A DNA stretch of 64,000 nt from NCBI GenBank assembly GCA_028829895.1, contig CM054179.1, forward strand, positions 103,492,875-103,556,874, given 5' to 3'. The notes below the pieces were generated by a model that did no database searches, was not told the DNA's origin, and saw only the letters and a program-made list of their open reading frames with translations. Within the stretch, counting starts at the first letter, position 1, and each line of letters starts with the position of its first letter. Of this stretch, positions 31,342-43,800 are shown one piece after another. The position numbers and the translations under genes are program-made. This stretch comes from Sinotaia quadrata. Lineage: Eukaryota; Mollusca; Gastropoda; Architaenioglossa; Viviparidae.

Positions 31342-32819
31342 TTTTGCTTTTTCCATGCTACACATCCAGGACCCTTGTCTCAGACACAAAAGTTTTTGTA
31401 AATGACATAGGCACCCAAGCCCACAAGCACAGCGAATGCGTGTGTGCTGGTGCATCATGCTTCAACGTCACGCATGTCCATACACGAGTACATATATACA
31501 CGCATTACTAAGTAAACGTTATGACTTGCTTAATATCTAGGTACATCAATGTCACGTCTAAAAGCAATTCTTCTCAGGGTCACGACGCTCTGACTGGACA
31601 CAGGCAAACGTAATAACGAGCAGACAAGCGAACGATTGCATAACGTCAACTGCCAGGATACGGTGTTACACGTTGGATGGAGAACAGAAACGATCGTAAA
31701 TTATTGAGTCCCGTGAGGCAGGATCTCGAAAGCCAGTGTGCAGGAATTTAATTTATTTACTAAGCGGACAGAGTCAATGTTTTGCAGTTCAGCGCAGTAG
31801 TGAAACTTTGTCGCCAGGAGCAGCTTGAGGTTATACCATTTCCCCTCTACCTCCCGCCCCATCTTACTCCACCACACACTCTCTTTTTCTTCTGTGCAAT
31901 TTGCTTACTTGTGACTGATTAGCATTTTTTAAAAATTGAGTCAGTTTTAATGACTTCATTTCGGATAGGAATGAAGATGCTTTTGATGCAAAAGTATTCC
32001 ACTGCTATCAAGACTTGAGGTCCATCTCGACATAATTATTTATTCACGTTTAGCTGTGAAAGGGGGGTGGGGTGCAGTTGCGTGTTGCGTATTGTTCTAA
32101 TGTAAACGTGGATTTTGAAATAAATGTAGAAATGTAGGTTAATCTCCAGTACGATTCACAAATGTTGCTAGAATTCGGATAAGCTAAATGTTCATCTAAG
32201 AGCTTATATCTGGTTAACAATATTACAAAAGTTTCATTGAAAACCTTTATCTGGCAAATGGGTAGGGGATGACGTCACAGTCTGAAGATATGAAGGAAAG
32301 CGCAGATTAATAAATTTAGAAGCATTTGAAACTTATTACGGCCGCTACAAAGTTTCCCTGGATTTTAAATATACAGAACAGGAGAATGGATCAAAGAGGT
32401 GGATTTGATTCAAGTGTCATGTCCATCTGTTAATAACAATGGTTTTTCACCTAACTCAAAACATACACCGACCATTGCACATTGATTTTCCTCCCGTGCT
32501 GCATACTTCTCTGCCTGTTTTCAATTTGTACCACCAGCCATTCACATAACTCTGTGTGCATTTACACCATCCATTGTAAACTTGTACCACTTGTATGCAT
32601 TTTTTCATTCCAAATATAGGTCCTTATATTATCCAAAATGAATTTGTGCAATCAACCGTACATCAATCTCTTCCATTGCTTACCGCACCATCAGTTATAC
32701 ATGTACGCCACTCATTATGTATATAAACCATCCATTAAATCACTCACAACCACACTGCACTCACCACGTAATATTTAAACTCACAAACATTACTCCTGTG
32801 TATTGTAACGTCGTTCTCA
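30349..32819. other. Intergenic, no gene recognised
   Basis: Holds a (GT)n run at about 31309-31338. Remaining sequence is unique-looking without coding signature. Confidence 0.4.
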
Positions 32820-33785
32820 GTACGTCACTTTCGTTACTAAACTAACTTTTAAATAGTCTAGTCACTTTTCTCTTTGACTGTCATTACTAAACTAACTTTT
32901 AAATAGTCTAGCCACTTTTGTCTTTGGCTTTCATTACTAAACTAACTTTTAAATAGTCTAGCCACTTTTGTCTTTGTCTTTCATTACTAAACTAACTTTT
33001 AAATAGTCTAGCCACTTTTGTCTTTGTCTTTCATTACTAAACTAACTTTTAAATAGTCTAGCCACTTTTGTCTTTGTCTTTCATTACTAAACTAACTTTT
33101 AAATAGTCTAGCCACTTTTGTCTTTGTCTTTCATTACTAAACTAACTTTTAAATAGTCTAGCCACTTTTTTCTTTGGCTTTCATTACTAAACTAACTTTT
33201 AAATAGTCTAGCCACTTTTGTCTTTGGCTTTCATTACTAAACTAACTTTTAAATAGTCTAGCCACTTTTGTCTTTGTCTTTCATTACTAAACTAACTTTT
33301 AAATAGTCTAGCCACTTTTGTCTTTGACTTTCATTACTAAACTAACTTTTAAATAGTCTAGCCACTTTTGTCTTTGTCTTTCATTACTAAACTAACTTTT
33401 AAATAGTCTAGCCACTTTTGTCTTTGTCTTTCATTACTAAACTAACTTTTAAATAGTCTAGCCACTTTTGTCTTTGTCTTTCATTACTAAACTAACTTTT
33501 AAATAGTCTAGCCACTTTTGTCTTTGGCTTTCATTACTAAACTAACTTTTAAATAGTCTAGCCACTTTTGTCTTTGGCTTTCATTACTAAACTAACTTTT
33601 AAATAGTCTAGTCACTTTTTTCTTTGACTGTCATTACTAAACTAACTTTTAAATAGTCTAGCCACTTTTCTCTTTTGCTTTCATTACTGAACTAACTTTT
33701 AAATAGTCTAGCCACTTTTCTCTTTGGCTTTCATTACTAAACTAACTTTTAAATAGTCTAGCCACATTTCTCTTTGGCTTTCATG
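32820..33785. repeat. 50-bp minisatellite, about 19 copies, highly uniform
   Basis: The unit is tcattactaaactaactttt plus aaatagtctagccacttttg plus tctttgtctt. Copies start every 50 bp (32881, 32931, ...) with only single-base differences, which implies recent expansion or homogenisation. Confidence 0.97.
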
Positions 33786-33824
33786 ATACTAAATGTTGAA
33801 ATGTGATTTAATTGCAATAGTACT

Positions 33825-33965
33825 GCTCTCGTATTGCGATCGTATTACGACAGTGTTACGACAGTATTAAGATAGTATTACTCTCTTATTGCGATAGTGT
33901 TACGACAGTATTAAGATAGTATTACTCTCTTATTGAGATAGTGTTACGACAGTATTAAGATTGTA
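33825..33965. repeat. Short-period repeat (gttacgacagtattaagata)
   Basis: Three to four imperfect copies of a 40-50-bp unit. Confidence 0.85.
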
Positions 33966-34598
33966 TTGTTTCAATTACGTTGTGTTATTTGCAGGCAGAA
34001 AGACCGCCCAACTCTTTTCCACCATGACCCGAACCCATCAATCAAGAAATAGCTGGAATAAATGTGAAATAAAAAAATCGCATACACTTGCGGCCATAAT
34101 TCATTTCAAAACACCCAGGATAAGTCTAGAACCACCAATACAAGTATGGAATGGGTGAGCCAAAGTCAACAAAATAAGATCATGATCTTTAGGTTTGAGT
34201 TATATTATTTGCCATGGCTGGATTCGACAATCTGACCGATCGTGCGTCTGTGCGATGCACGGTAATTAACACCGAGTAACGGGACAAAGTCATATGCTAC
34301 CCAGGTCCACCATGTGCATGCTAATGAATGATTTAATTGTGCCATGTGAGATCTGTATTGTAATATATAAACAAAGTGTACTTAGAATTGCAAATATGTA
34401 CAGATATGGAGCAGCGTAGAGATGGTAACAGCCACAAACATTTGGGATTTTCCAACAATGAAGACGATGGAAGATCGTAGTCTCACACGAAGCCTGTGAA
34501 CAAAATATCAGGGTATTTTGTTGTTGTTTTATTTATAAAACTATATATTTTTTTCCTAATTCGATAATATTAATCATTAGCGATAGTTTTAATCAACG
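33966..34598. other. 5' flank of the OATP gene
   Basis: Expected to contain promoter and 5' UTR of the transporter; no definite TATA or upstream exon was identified. Confidence 0.35.
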
Positions 34599-34802
34599 AT
34601 GGCTCCAACTAAAATGGCTCACAACGGCACCCACTACTGCCCAGCCAACACGGATTCAGACGACGACAATGTTCCTAAATGTGGCATAGGCAGATTTAAA
34701 CCAAAAAGCTTAAGGTTTCTGGCAAATATGAAGGTCTTCACAGGTACCTACGGCTGTACGGTGCTCCTGTCGTCGACGCTGTCTTCCTACGTGAACAGCC
34801 AG
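34599..34802 (+). CDS. OATP exon 1 (N-terminus and TM1)
   Basis: ATG at 34599; donor AACAGCCAG|gtgtgt after 34802, phase 0. 68 residues: a polar cytosolic start with DSDDDN, then FLANMKVFTGTYGCTVLLSS as TM1 and YVNSQ. The donor is immediately followed by eight copies of a 79-bp repeat. Confidence 0.9.
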
Positions 34803-37800
34803 GTGTGTAATCAATCTTCTTGCACACATTAGTTTGCAATGTCAGTGTCATGTTTCAAATGTCATGATTGGACCGTCAGGTGTGTGTAATCAGTCTTCTC
34901 ACACACATTAGTTTGCAATGTCAGTGTCATGTTTCAAATGTCATGATTGGACCGTCAGGTGTGTGTAATCAGTCTTCTTGTACACATTAGTTTGCAATGT
35001 CAGTGTCATGTTTCAAATGTCATGATTGGACCGTCAGGTGTGTGTAATCAGTCTTCTTGTACACATTAGTTTGCAATGTCAGTGTCATGTTTCAAATGTC
35101 ATGATTGGACCGTCAGGTGTGTGTAATCAGTCTTCTTGCACACATTAGTTTCAGATGTCAGTGTCATGTTTCAAATGTCATGATTGGACCGTCAGGTGTG
35201 TGTAATCAGTCTTCTTGTACACATTAGTTTGCAATGTCAGTGTCATGTTTCAAATGTCATGATTGGACCGTCAGGTGTGTGTAATCAGTCTTCTTGTACA
35301 CATTAGTTTGCAATGTCAGTGTCATGTTTCAAATGTCATGATTGGACCGTCAGGTGTGTGTAATCAGTCTTCTTACACACATTAGTTTGCAACGTCAGTG
35401 TGATGTCTTCAACTGTTATGATTTGATGTCCGCATTATTTGATTGCTTTAAATAAATATGTATCTTTTTACATTTGTTTGTAATGCGGCAAATCGATGTA
35501 ATGGCAAATTTAATGGCATATTAAGTATTAAGTCATTGTTATATCTTCAGGTGTGGTGGGTGGCTTCATCAGTTTGATTCCTCCTCTTTCTCCAACACCA
35601 CCAAACACCACGCATAATTATAAGAAGATTGAGAAGAAAATACATAAGAAGCCATATGCAAACAAGCTTAAATAAGTGTATGTTTAATGTTTTAAAGCCG
35701 AACTTTGGAATTAGGTAAATATAAAATAGATACTCCAGTGGTGACACAGATCTCATTCTTATTTTCTGTTCCTTTGCATACTGCAGTATTGGTGTGTCAT
35801 TGTGTTTGTTGTGCAACAGCATGGCTCTGTGTATACTGTTGAGTGACTGTATGACTCGGTACACAACTGTATGACTCAGTCCTGTGTTGTTATGTAGCTA
35901 CATGGCATAGTGTCACATAGTTGAATTATTATACTGATAAAGTGTTCGATTTCTATAATAAATGTTAACTGCATAGCTTGATGTTCAGTTGATGGTAACT
36001 GCATGGCTTGTTGTTCAATTGGTGATAACTGTATGACTTTATGTTTAGTTGATGGTAACTGCATGACTTGATGTTTATTGTTATTTGACTAATTATTGTT
36101 CAATACTTTAACGATGATATGACAACATAGTTTATTGTTTTGTTGCTGTAAAGGACCAGACTACACTGCTGTGTTGTATAGTATATATTGTGACTTTACT
36201 GCTTAGTGTTTTATTGTTGCAATGGTTGTGACTGTATGTCTACTTTTCTAATTTTACCAAGCTGTGGCAATATATGTGACTTCATTGCTGACTATTACAT
36301 TGTGGCATTCACTGTGAGTCGTTGTTCAGTGCTGTACTGTTTTACAATAGTTGTCACTTCATTGCTCAGTGTGGTATTGTTGTTCAATAGTGTAATTTCA
36401 TTGCTCATTGTGGTATTGTTTTACAATAGTTGTCACTTCATTGCTCAGTGTGGTATTGTTGTTCAATAGTGTAATTTCATTGCTCATTGTGGTATTGTTT
36501 TACAATAGTTGTCATTTCATTGCTCAGTGTGGTATTGTTTTACAATAGTTGTCATTTCATTGCTCACTGCTGTGTTGTTGTAAAATAATTATCATGCCAT
36601 TGCTCAGTGTTGTATGGATGAAATTACTTTGATTTTATGATTGAGTTTTCTATGATTGTTATTTAGTTAATGTTTGATTGCTCTAATGGTTGTAACTTTA
36701 CTGCTCAGAGCAGCAACAGTGCAGTGTTTGTCTCATTACTCAGTGCTCTATTGCTATAATGGCCGTAACTTATGACTCAATGTTATATTGTTATAATGAC
36801 AGCGACACATTATTCAGTATTATATTAGAATATCAGTGTTTTATCAGCTGTCCTCTTGTAAAGTGATTGCTCAGTGTTCTCTTTACTGTCCTGTTGTAAT
36901 CTGATTGCTCAGAGTTCTCTTTGCTGTCCTGTTGTAATCTGATTGCTCAGAGTTCTCTTTGCTGTCCTGTTGTAATCTCATTGCTCAGATTTCTTTTTGC
37001 TGTCCTGTTGTAATATCATTGCTCAGAGTTCTCTTTGCTGTCCTGTTGTAATATCATTGCTCAGAGTTCTCTTTGCTGTCCTGTTGTAATATCATTGCTC
37101 AGAGTTCTCTTTGCTGTCCTGTTGTAATATCATTGCTCAGTGTTCAAATGTGATAGTAGTTGTGAATTTATTACTGTGTTATATTTTGTCTTGTCTGTAA
37201 CTTCATTGTTTAGTTTGTTATCATGGTTGTAAAATCGTTACTTACTATTATATTAATGTCAGCGACCCCATTTCTTAATTTTGTATTGTCGTCATGGCTG
37301 TATTTTCATTGCTCAGTGTCTTCTTACAATTATTGTTGTAATGACATTTAGCTTACTGCTCAATATTCTGTGTTCTTGAAATAGTTATAACCTCACTGCT
37401 CAGTGTTCTGTTGTGATGCAGGTGACTACACTAGAACGACATTTTGGGTTTAGCAGTTCACAGACAGGAGTCATCATGGCGGCAAATGACATTGGTTTTC
37501 TAGTTGTAGTCCTCTTTATTACTTACATCGCAGCAAAGGTAACATCTGAAATGACATTGGTTTTCTAGTTGTAGTCCTCTTTATTACTTACATCGCAGCA
37601 AAGGTAACATCTGAAATGACATTGGTTTTCTAGTTGTAGTCCTCTTTATTACTTACATCGCAGCAAAGGTAACATCTGAAATGACATTGGTTTTCTAGTT
37701 GTAGTCCTCTTTATTACTTACATCGCAGCAAAGGTAACATCTGAAATGACATTGGTTTTCTAGTTGTAGTCCTCTTTCTTACTTACATCGCAACAAAGTT

Positions 37801-40800
37801 AACGTGAAATACTTCAATATCACCTAAGTAACAGTATGTACAGTTACAAGCAGTTATTATTCACTGATAGTACTAGCACACACATTGTCATGCGGTTATT
37901 AGTATTATTACACACAGTATATGCGAATTATTATAGTACACACTGTTAAATGCATTTATTATTAGTAGTACGCACAGTTATTATTTACCAGTAGTATTAA
38001 TACACAGTTACATGTGGTTATTATCTAGTAGTATTAGTACACACAGTAATTATCTTCCATTAGTATTAGTACGCACAGTTACAATCATTATTCACCAATA
38101 GTTCTATAACACACAGTTACATGCAGTTATTATCCACCAGTAGTATTAGTACACAGTTACAAACAATCATTATTCACCAATCGTAATAATATACACAGTT
38201 ACAGGTAGTTATTTTCCACCATAAGTATTAGTACTCACAGTTACAGTTATTATTCACTAATAGTATTAGTACACAGTTAGTACAGTACGTAGTCACATAT
38301 TGTCCCAACATGACATTTTAATATTAAACAAATAAATTACCTACTAAGACATGTCAGAGTGAAAGGCAATATAGTAGTCAGTTTGGCAGAGTGAAAATCA
38401 ACTTAGATGACAGGTTGCCAAAGTAAAAGACAAGAGAGATGTCAGTTTGGCAGAGTGAAAGTCATGATAGATGTTAGTTTGGTAGTGTGAAAGACAAGTT
38501 AGATGACAGGTTGACAAAGTGAAAGACTGATTCACAAAAGACTAACTGTATCAAACTGATGTTGTAACAAGCACTAAATTCAACTGATAAACAATATACT
38601 TATCACACACAAGCACACACACACACTTACACACTATCACAGAATAGTATAACTATAACAAAAGACACCATCTTTTCAGATAAGAGATCAAAAGAGAAAA
38701 TGAAGAACCCTTTTATCCCCCCCCCCCCAACAACTATTCCCAGGTACACATCCCTCGAGCTATGGGAATGACAACAATACTCTTCGGCATCTCTGGTGTC
38801 ATCTGCGCCGTCCCGTACTTCATGTTTGGAGCGCCGAGTCCTCTCCGCAACCTGAAGACGACCAACGCGTCAGACGGGACAGAGAAGCAGACAAAAAGCA
38901 GTTTTTTCGGACAGATGTGCGACGGCATCAATTCGTCAACGGAATGCGTCGTCAAAGGTGAAGGCCACGGCATAAGTCTTCTCTTAGTGTGCACTAAGAA
39001 AATAGATCATTGAACTGACGTTAGCTTTTTTTCGCTTTCTTTCCTTGCGGTAATGGTGTTCGTAGGTTTGTATTGAAACATATTTCTTCGCTTAAATAAT
39101 GGTGTTCGTAGGTTTGTATTGAAACAGATTTCTTTGCTTAAATAATGGTGTTCTTAGGTTTATATTGAAACAGGTTTCTTTGCTTGCAGTAATGATGTTC
39201 GTAGGTTTGTATTGAAACAGATTTCTTTGCTTGCAGTAATATGTTCGTAGGTTTGTATTGAAACAGATTAAGAGTGTGGGTGGCATTACGCATCTTGTCT
39301 TCACTGAAGACTAAGCTTTATTCCAAATCATTGCATTTTTATTCATGTACTGTTGTCATTTTTTAAATTGTGATTCTTCCTAAGTTTAAAATATTATATT
39401 TATGTGTAAATACATAGTCGATGAGTAGTAAGATTTTACTGAAAATTAACGTGGCGAGGCCTCTAGCTGAAAATCAAACATGTCATTGAAGGAGAAGTCA
39501 TTGGCCTTGTGGACTACATCTGGAATAACAACAAAGATGATCCACTGATACAAGCAGTAAAGATGAGTGGACTATTCCAACCCCCAGAAACAGACAAAGA
39601 AACATGGAAGAAAACAACGAAGCAAGAACTAACACATACCTGGAGCCAAAAACCTCTGCATGGCCAGTATGTACGACAAGCCGACGAAATATCAACAAAG
39701 CAATCAACGTACAAATGGTTGAAAGAGGCAGGATTGAAAGCAGAAACAGAAGCACTCATCACAGCTGCACAAGATCAAGCACTCAACACCAAATCACACA
39801 AAACGAAAATCATGAAAATTTCAAATGATTCCAAATGTAGACTCTGCAAATCCATGGATGAGACAACAGACCACATACTATCTAGATGTCAGGTTCTGGC
39901 TGGAACAAAATACACCAAACGACACAATGAAGTGGTAAAACACATACATAGAAATCTGTGTGAAAACTATGGCATAAAAATCCCAGAAAGAGCATGGATG
40001 CACCAACCAGAAGCAGTCACCGAAACAAAAGAAGTCAAAATACTGTGGGACTTCAAGATAAGAACAGATTGGGTGATTCCTGCACGAAGACCAGACATTG
40101 TAGTTCTCAATAAGTCCAACAGAACAGTAACAATCATTGATGTCGCTGTTCCAAGTGATAGAAACATAAAAACAAAAGAAAGAGAAATACCAAGACCTAA
40201 GATTAGAAATTCAGAGACTGTGGAATGTAAAAGCAGAAGTGATACCTATAGTGATAGGAGCCTTGGGGAACATAACATCTTAATTGGAAGGGTACCTGAA
40301 TAAACTCCCTGGAAACCACAGACTCGCTCCACTACTCAAAGCAGCGCTTCTCGGAAATGCCCACATCCTCCGTAAAAACTTGGATCTCCCAGAATCTTGG
40401 TAAGATTCCGAGACCTTGGATCATAACCGACAGTCAAACAGAAGTCGTGAATAAGGCATCATCATCATAATAATAAACAATAAAGAAAACAATAAAAATA
40501 ATCCGAAGTATTTAGGCTAGAAGAGACATTGATTATATGTCCTTCATGACACTAAACCTTCCGACTCACTAACACCCTTCAGATCACCTAACCACATTCT
40601 TCAGGTTAAAACCTTCCATTTACATTCCTGCGATTCCTTTGGAATCCGTAAATGTTGAACCTTAATTAAGTGGTTAAATGTGGTTATATATGCGACATAG
40701 TATAGCATACAGATGTGAAGCGACATTACACAAAATACAAGATGGCTTATTTCTACTTTTCCTTCTTGTACACAAACTTGAGAAATACAACCACGTGATC

Positions 40801-43800
40801 AGTTTCTTAAATGTGCCCCAGTCAATGACAATAACCAGGGCGAAATCATTCCACATAACATGAGAACTCTGTAAAATTGTGCCCACCACTAGTTGCATAA
40901 TTTTCATGGAAAGCAGTACCATCTTTAGTGAGCGAGGATAAATTCTTTTTAAGTTAAAAGGCATCAATTACTGATAAGTATTCTTGGTTTATTAGTTACA
41001 AATTACTGATAAGTATTCTTAGTTTATTAGTTATAAATTACTGATAAGTATTCTTAGTTTATTAGTTACAAATTACTGATAAGTATTCTTAGTTTATTAG
41101 TTACAAATTACTGATAAGTATTCTTAGTTTATTAGTTACAAATTACTGATAAGTATTCTTAGTTTATTAGTTACAAATTACTGATAAGTATTCTTAGTTT
41201 ATTAGTTACAAATTACTTATAAGTATTCCTAGTTTATTAGTTACAAATTACTGATAAGTATTCTTGGTTTATTAGTTACAAATTACTGATAAGTATTCTT
41301 AGTTTATTAGTTACAAATTACTGATAGGTATTCTTAGTTTATTAGTTACAAATTAATGATAAGTATTCCTGGTTGATTAGTTACAAATTACTACAGAGTA
41401 ATACTTGAAATTTGGGGTAGGAGTGAGGATAAATCACTTCTGTTTAACTTCTATCAATCCCTGCTTTCACACTTAGTAAGAGAGAAATATTTTATTATGA
41501 GGTCTTTACAGAGCAAGAATCACCAAGGGGCGATAAATAACACTGAAATAGGGAGCGTTTCATAGCTGTAAATATAGTGCCAAAGTGCCGGCACATACAA
41601 ATTACGCGCTACCACCATAGCGGCAAAAAGGGCAAGGGATCGTATATTTATTTTCTTGTCTCTTTAACAGCTCTGTTGGATTGTAGGAATACATGTTTAT
41701 ACTAATTCTGGTCTCTTTAACAGCTGGGATCTGTTGGATTGTAGGAATACATGTTTATACTAATTCTGGAATAGCAGCAGTTGTCTCTCCTTTTTCTTCT
41801 TTGCAGATCTAACTAATGCGTTGGCCATTTTGCCGTCTAAGAACTATGCTATGGCCAACAACACCAGCGTGGCTCTGGCAATCATAGTGATCGGGATGGC
41901 ATTGCAGGGTATTGCCAAGGCACCCAGGTACTCGTTTGCCACCACTTACGTTGACGCCCACGTGCAAAAGATCAAGACAGGCTTTTATATGGGTCAGTAT
42001 CACAAATCATCGGAAGGCTCCGTCTTTTCTTCATTCAATCCTCCTTTTCTTCTTTCCCTCTGTCTTTCATTCCTTCTTTCTCACACCCTCTCTGTAATAA
42101 TTCATTACTTTCTTAATCTGTTCTTTCTTTCTATCTTTCTTTCTCTTGGCTTTTTCTTTTACCTCCAATTCTTTTTTCTTCTTCTTTCTCTCCTTCCTTA
42201 TTTTTTCATTCCTCCTTTTCTAGCACCATTAATCCTTCCTTCCCCTTTTCCTTATAACTTCTTTCTTTTTTTCTTTTTTCAATATCAAAAAGCAACATAC
42301 ATGTTTTTAATATAAAAAACAATATATGTTTTCATTAGAAAAATAATCATAATCTAAAGTATTAAAAGAACTTGAAGGCTATGTCAGCGCTAAACGAAAT
42401 GTCAGGAGATACACTGCAAGAATATTTGTTTCTGGTAATTACTACCTTCTTATTTTTGCATGTCATTGACCTTACGCCAACCTGTCGCTGATCACAATGT
42501 ACCCGAACTACCCGGTAGAAACAGAAAGAAACAACTAGGCATATCTCGTAATGGGATAAAATATAAGGGCTGTATTAACTATTTGTATCAACAGTGGCAC
42601 TATACTCTACAATCTACATGTATGTATTCGTTTGCTTTCTAAGCGCAGTATTGCTCAAAGTTTGCAATTAGTTTGCACTGATTTATGGTATAATACAATT
42701 TTTAAAAATATTACTTCATCATCATTCAAGAAACATTTGTACTAAGATCAATTTTTATATTTAAAATGAAGATAATGTAAGGTATGCAATCCTCGATCAC
42801 TGTATCCCTGTTGGAAAACAGATATTTTACGATTCAAGAGTATCAGCACCAAAGTTGAAGGTGGATGATGTTTCGGGAAATCTTCTAGTTAAATTTGAAT
42901 TGTCTTCTGCCAAGTAATTTATCTGACTAACAAGTAGTCTGTGTTGGAAGAAATGATACTCTTAATTTAAACGTTACAACTTGCATGAATTCTTCGCCTT
43001 CGCAATAGTTATAACTATATTTAATACCACAATCAGAACTTCAAATAAATCAGTACAGTATTTCTAATTAAATACCACAATAAAATACTCCTAGTGACAT
43101 TTCAAGACTACATTAGGTTAACGTAAAGAATAATACTTATGTTTGTTTATTTTACTAGTTGCAAAGTTGATACAATACAGCGGCAAGGAAATGCATATAT
43201 TAAATCGCTTTGGGGTTACTGAAAACTTTTCTCTTTAAGAGAATACTGCGCTTAAAATGTAGAAGCTATGACATTTACAAGTGTTGAAAAGGAAAAGATG
43301 TTCTTGTGATTTTACACCACATCACACCACACCCCACAACATCGCACACAACATTTTATTTGGGGCTAAAAATGTCAGATTAGCATATTGATTTTTATAA
43401 TTTTCCGACTTACAGTCTATATTTAAATGCTAAGAGTATTATAAAGCAAACAAACCAAAAAGTACATTTAACTTTTCAAGTTTTTAACGTCCAACAGCTT
43501 CTATAGTATATACGAAAAGTATATTTTACGATGACTTTTTTATATCTTCTATAACAGTTTATAAATATATATTTCATTCTAAAAACAAATATCATATTTT
43601 GGTTATATTATTAACAATTAAATATATTGTGGGATATTTGTGTTCAATGTTAGATTTATAAATAATCTTCTGTGGTGGTCAAATTTGCAGGCATAATTAC
43701 GTGTTTAGGGGTGATGGGTCCTGCCCTCGCGTATGCAATGGGAGGCTTGTTCGCAAGAATATACGTTACTCTTCAAGGTAGGTGAATAATGTGACATTTA

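Noticed and set aside
32820..33785. CRISPR-like regular repeat
   Set aside because: Head-to-tail units with no unique spacers, in a eukaryotic genome; it is a minisatellite.
39509..40303. 264-codon ORF as a host gene
   Set aside because: Zinc knuckle plus RPD..D layout and two further genomic pieces show it is the end of a retrotransposon.
41821..42315. 164-codon ORF as a single-exon protein
   Set aside because: Its first part is OATP exon 4; the rest is read-through into CT-rich intron past a good donor.
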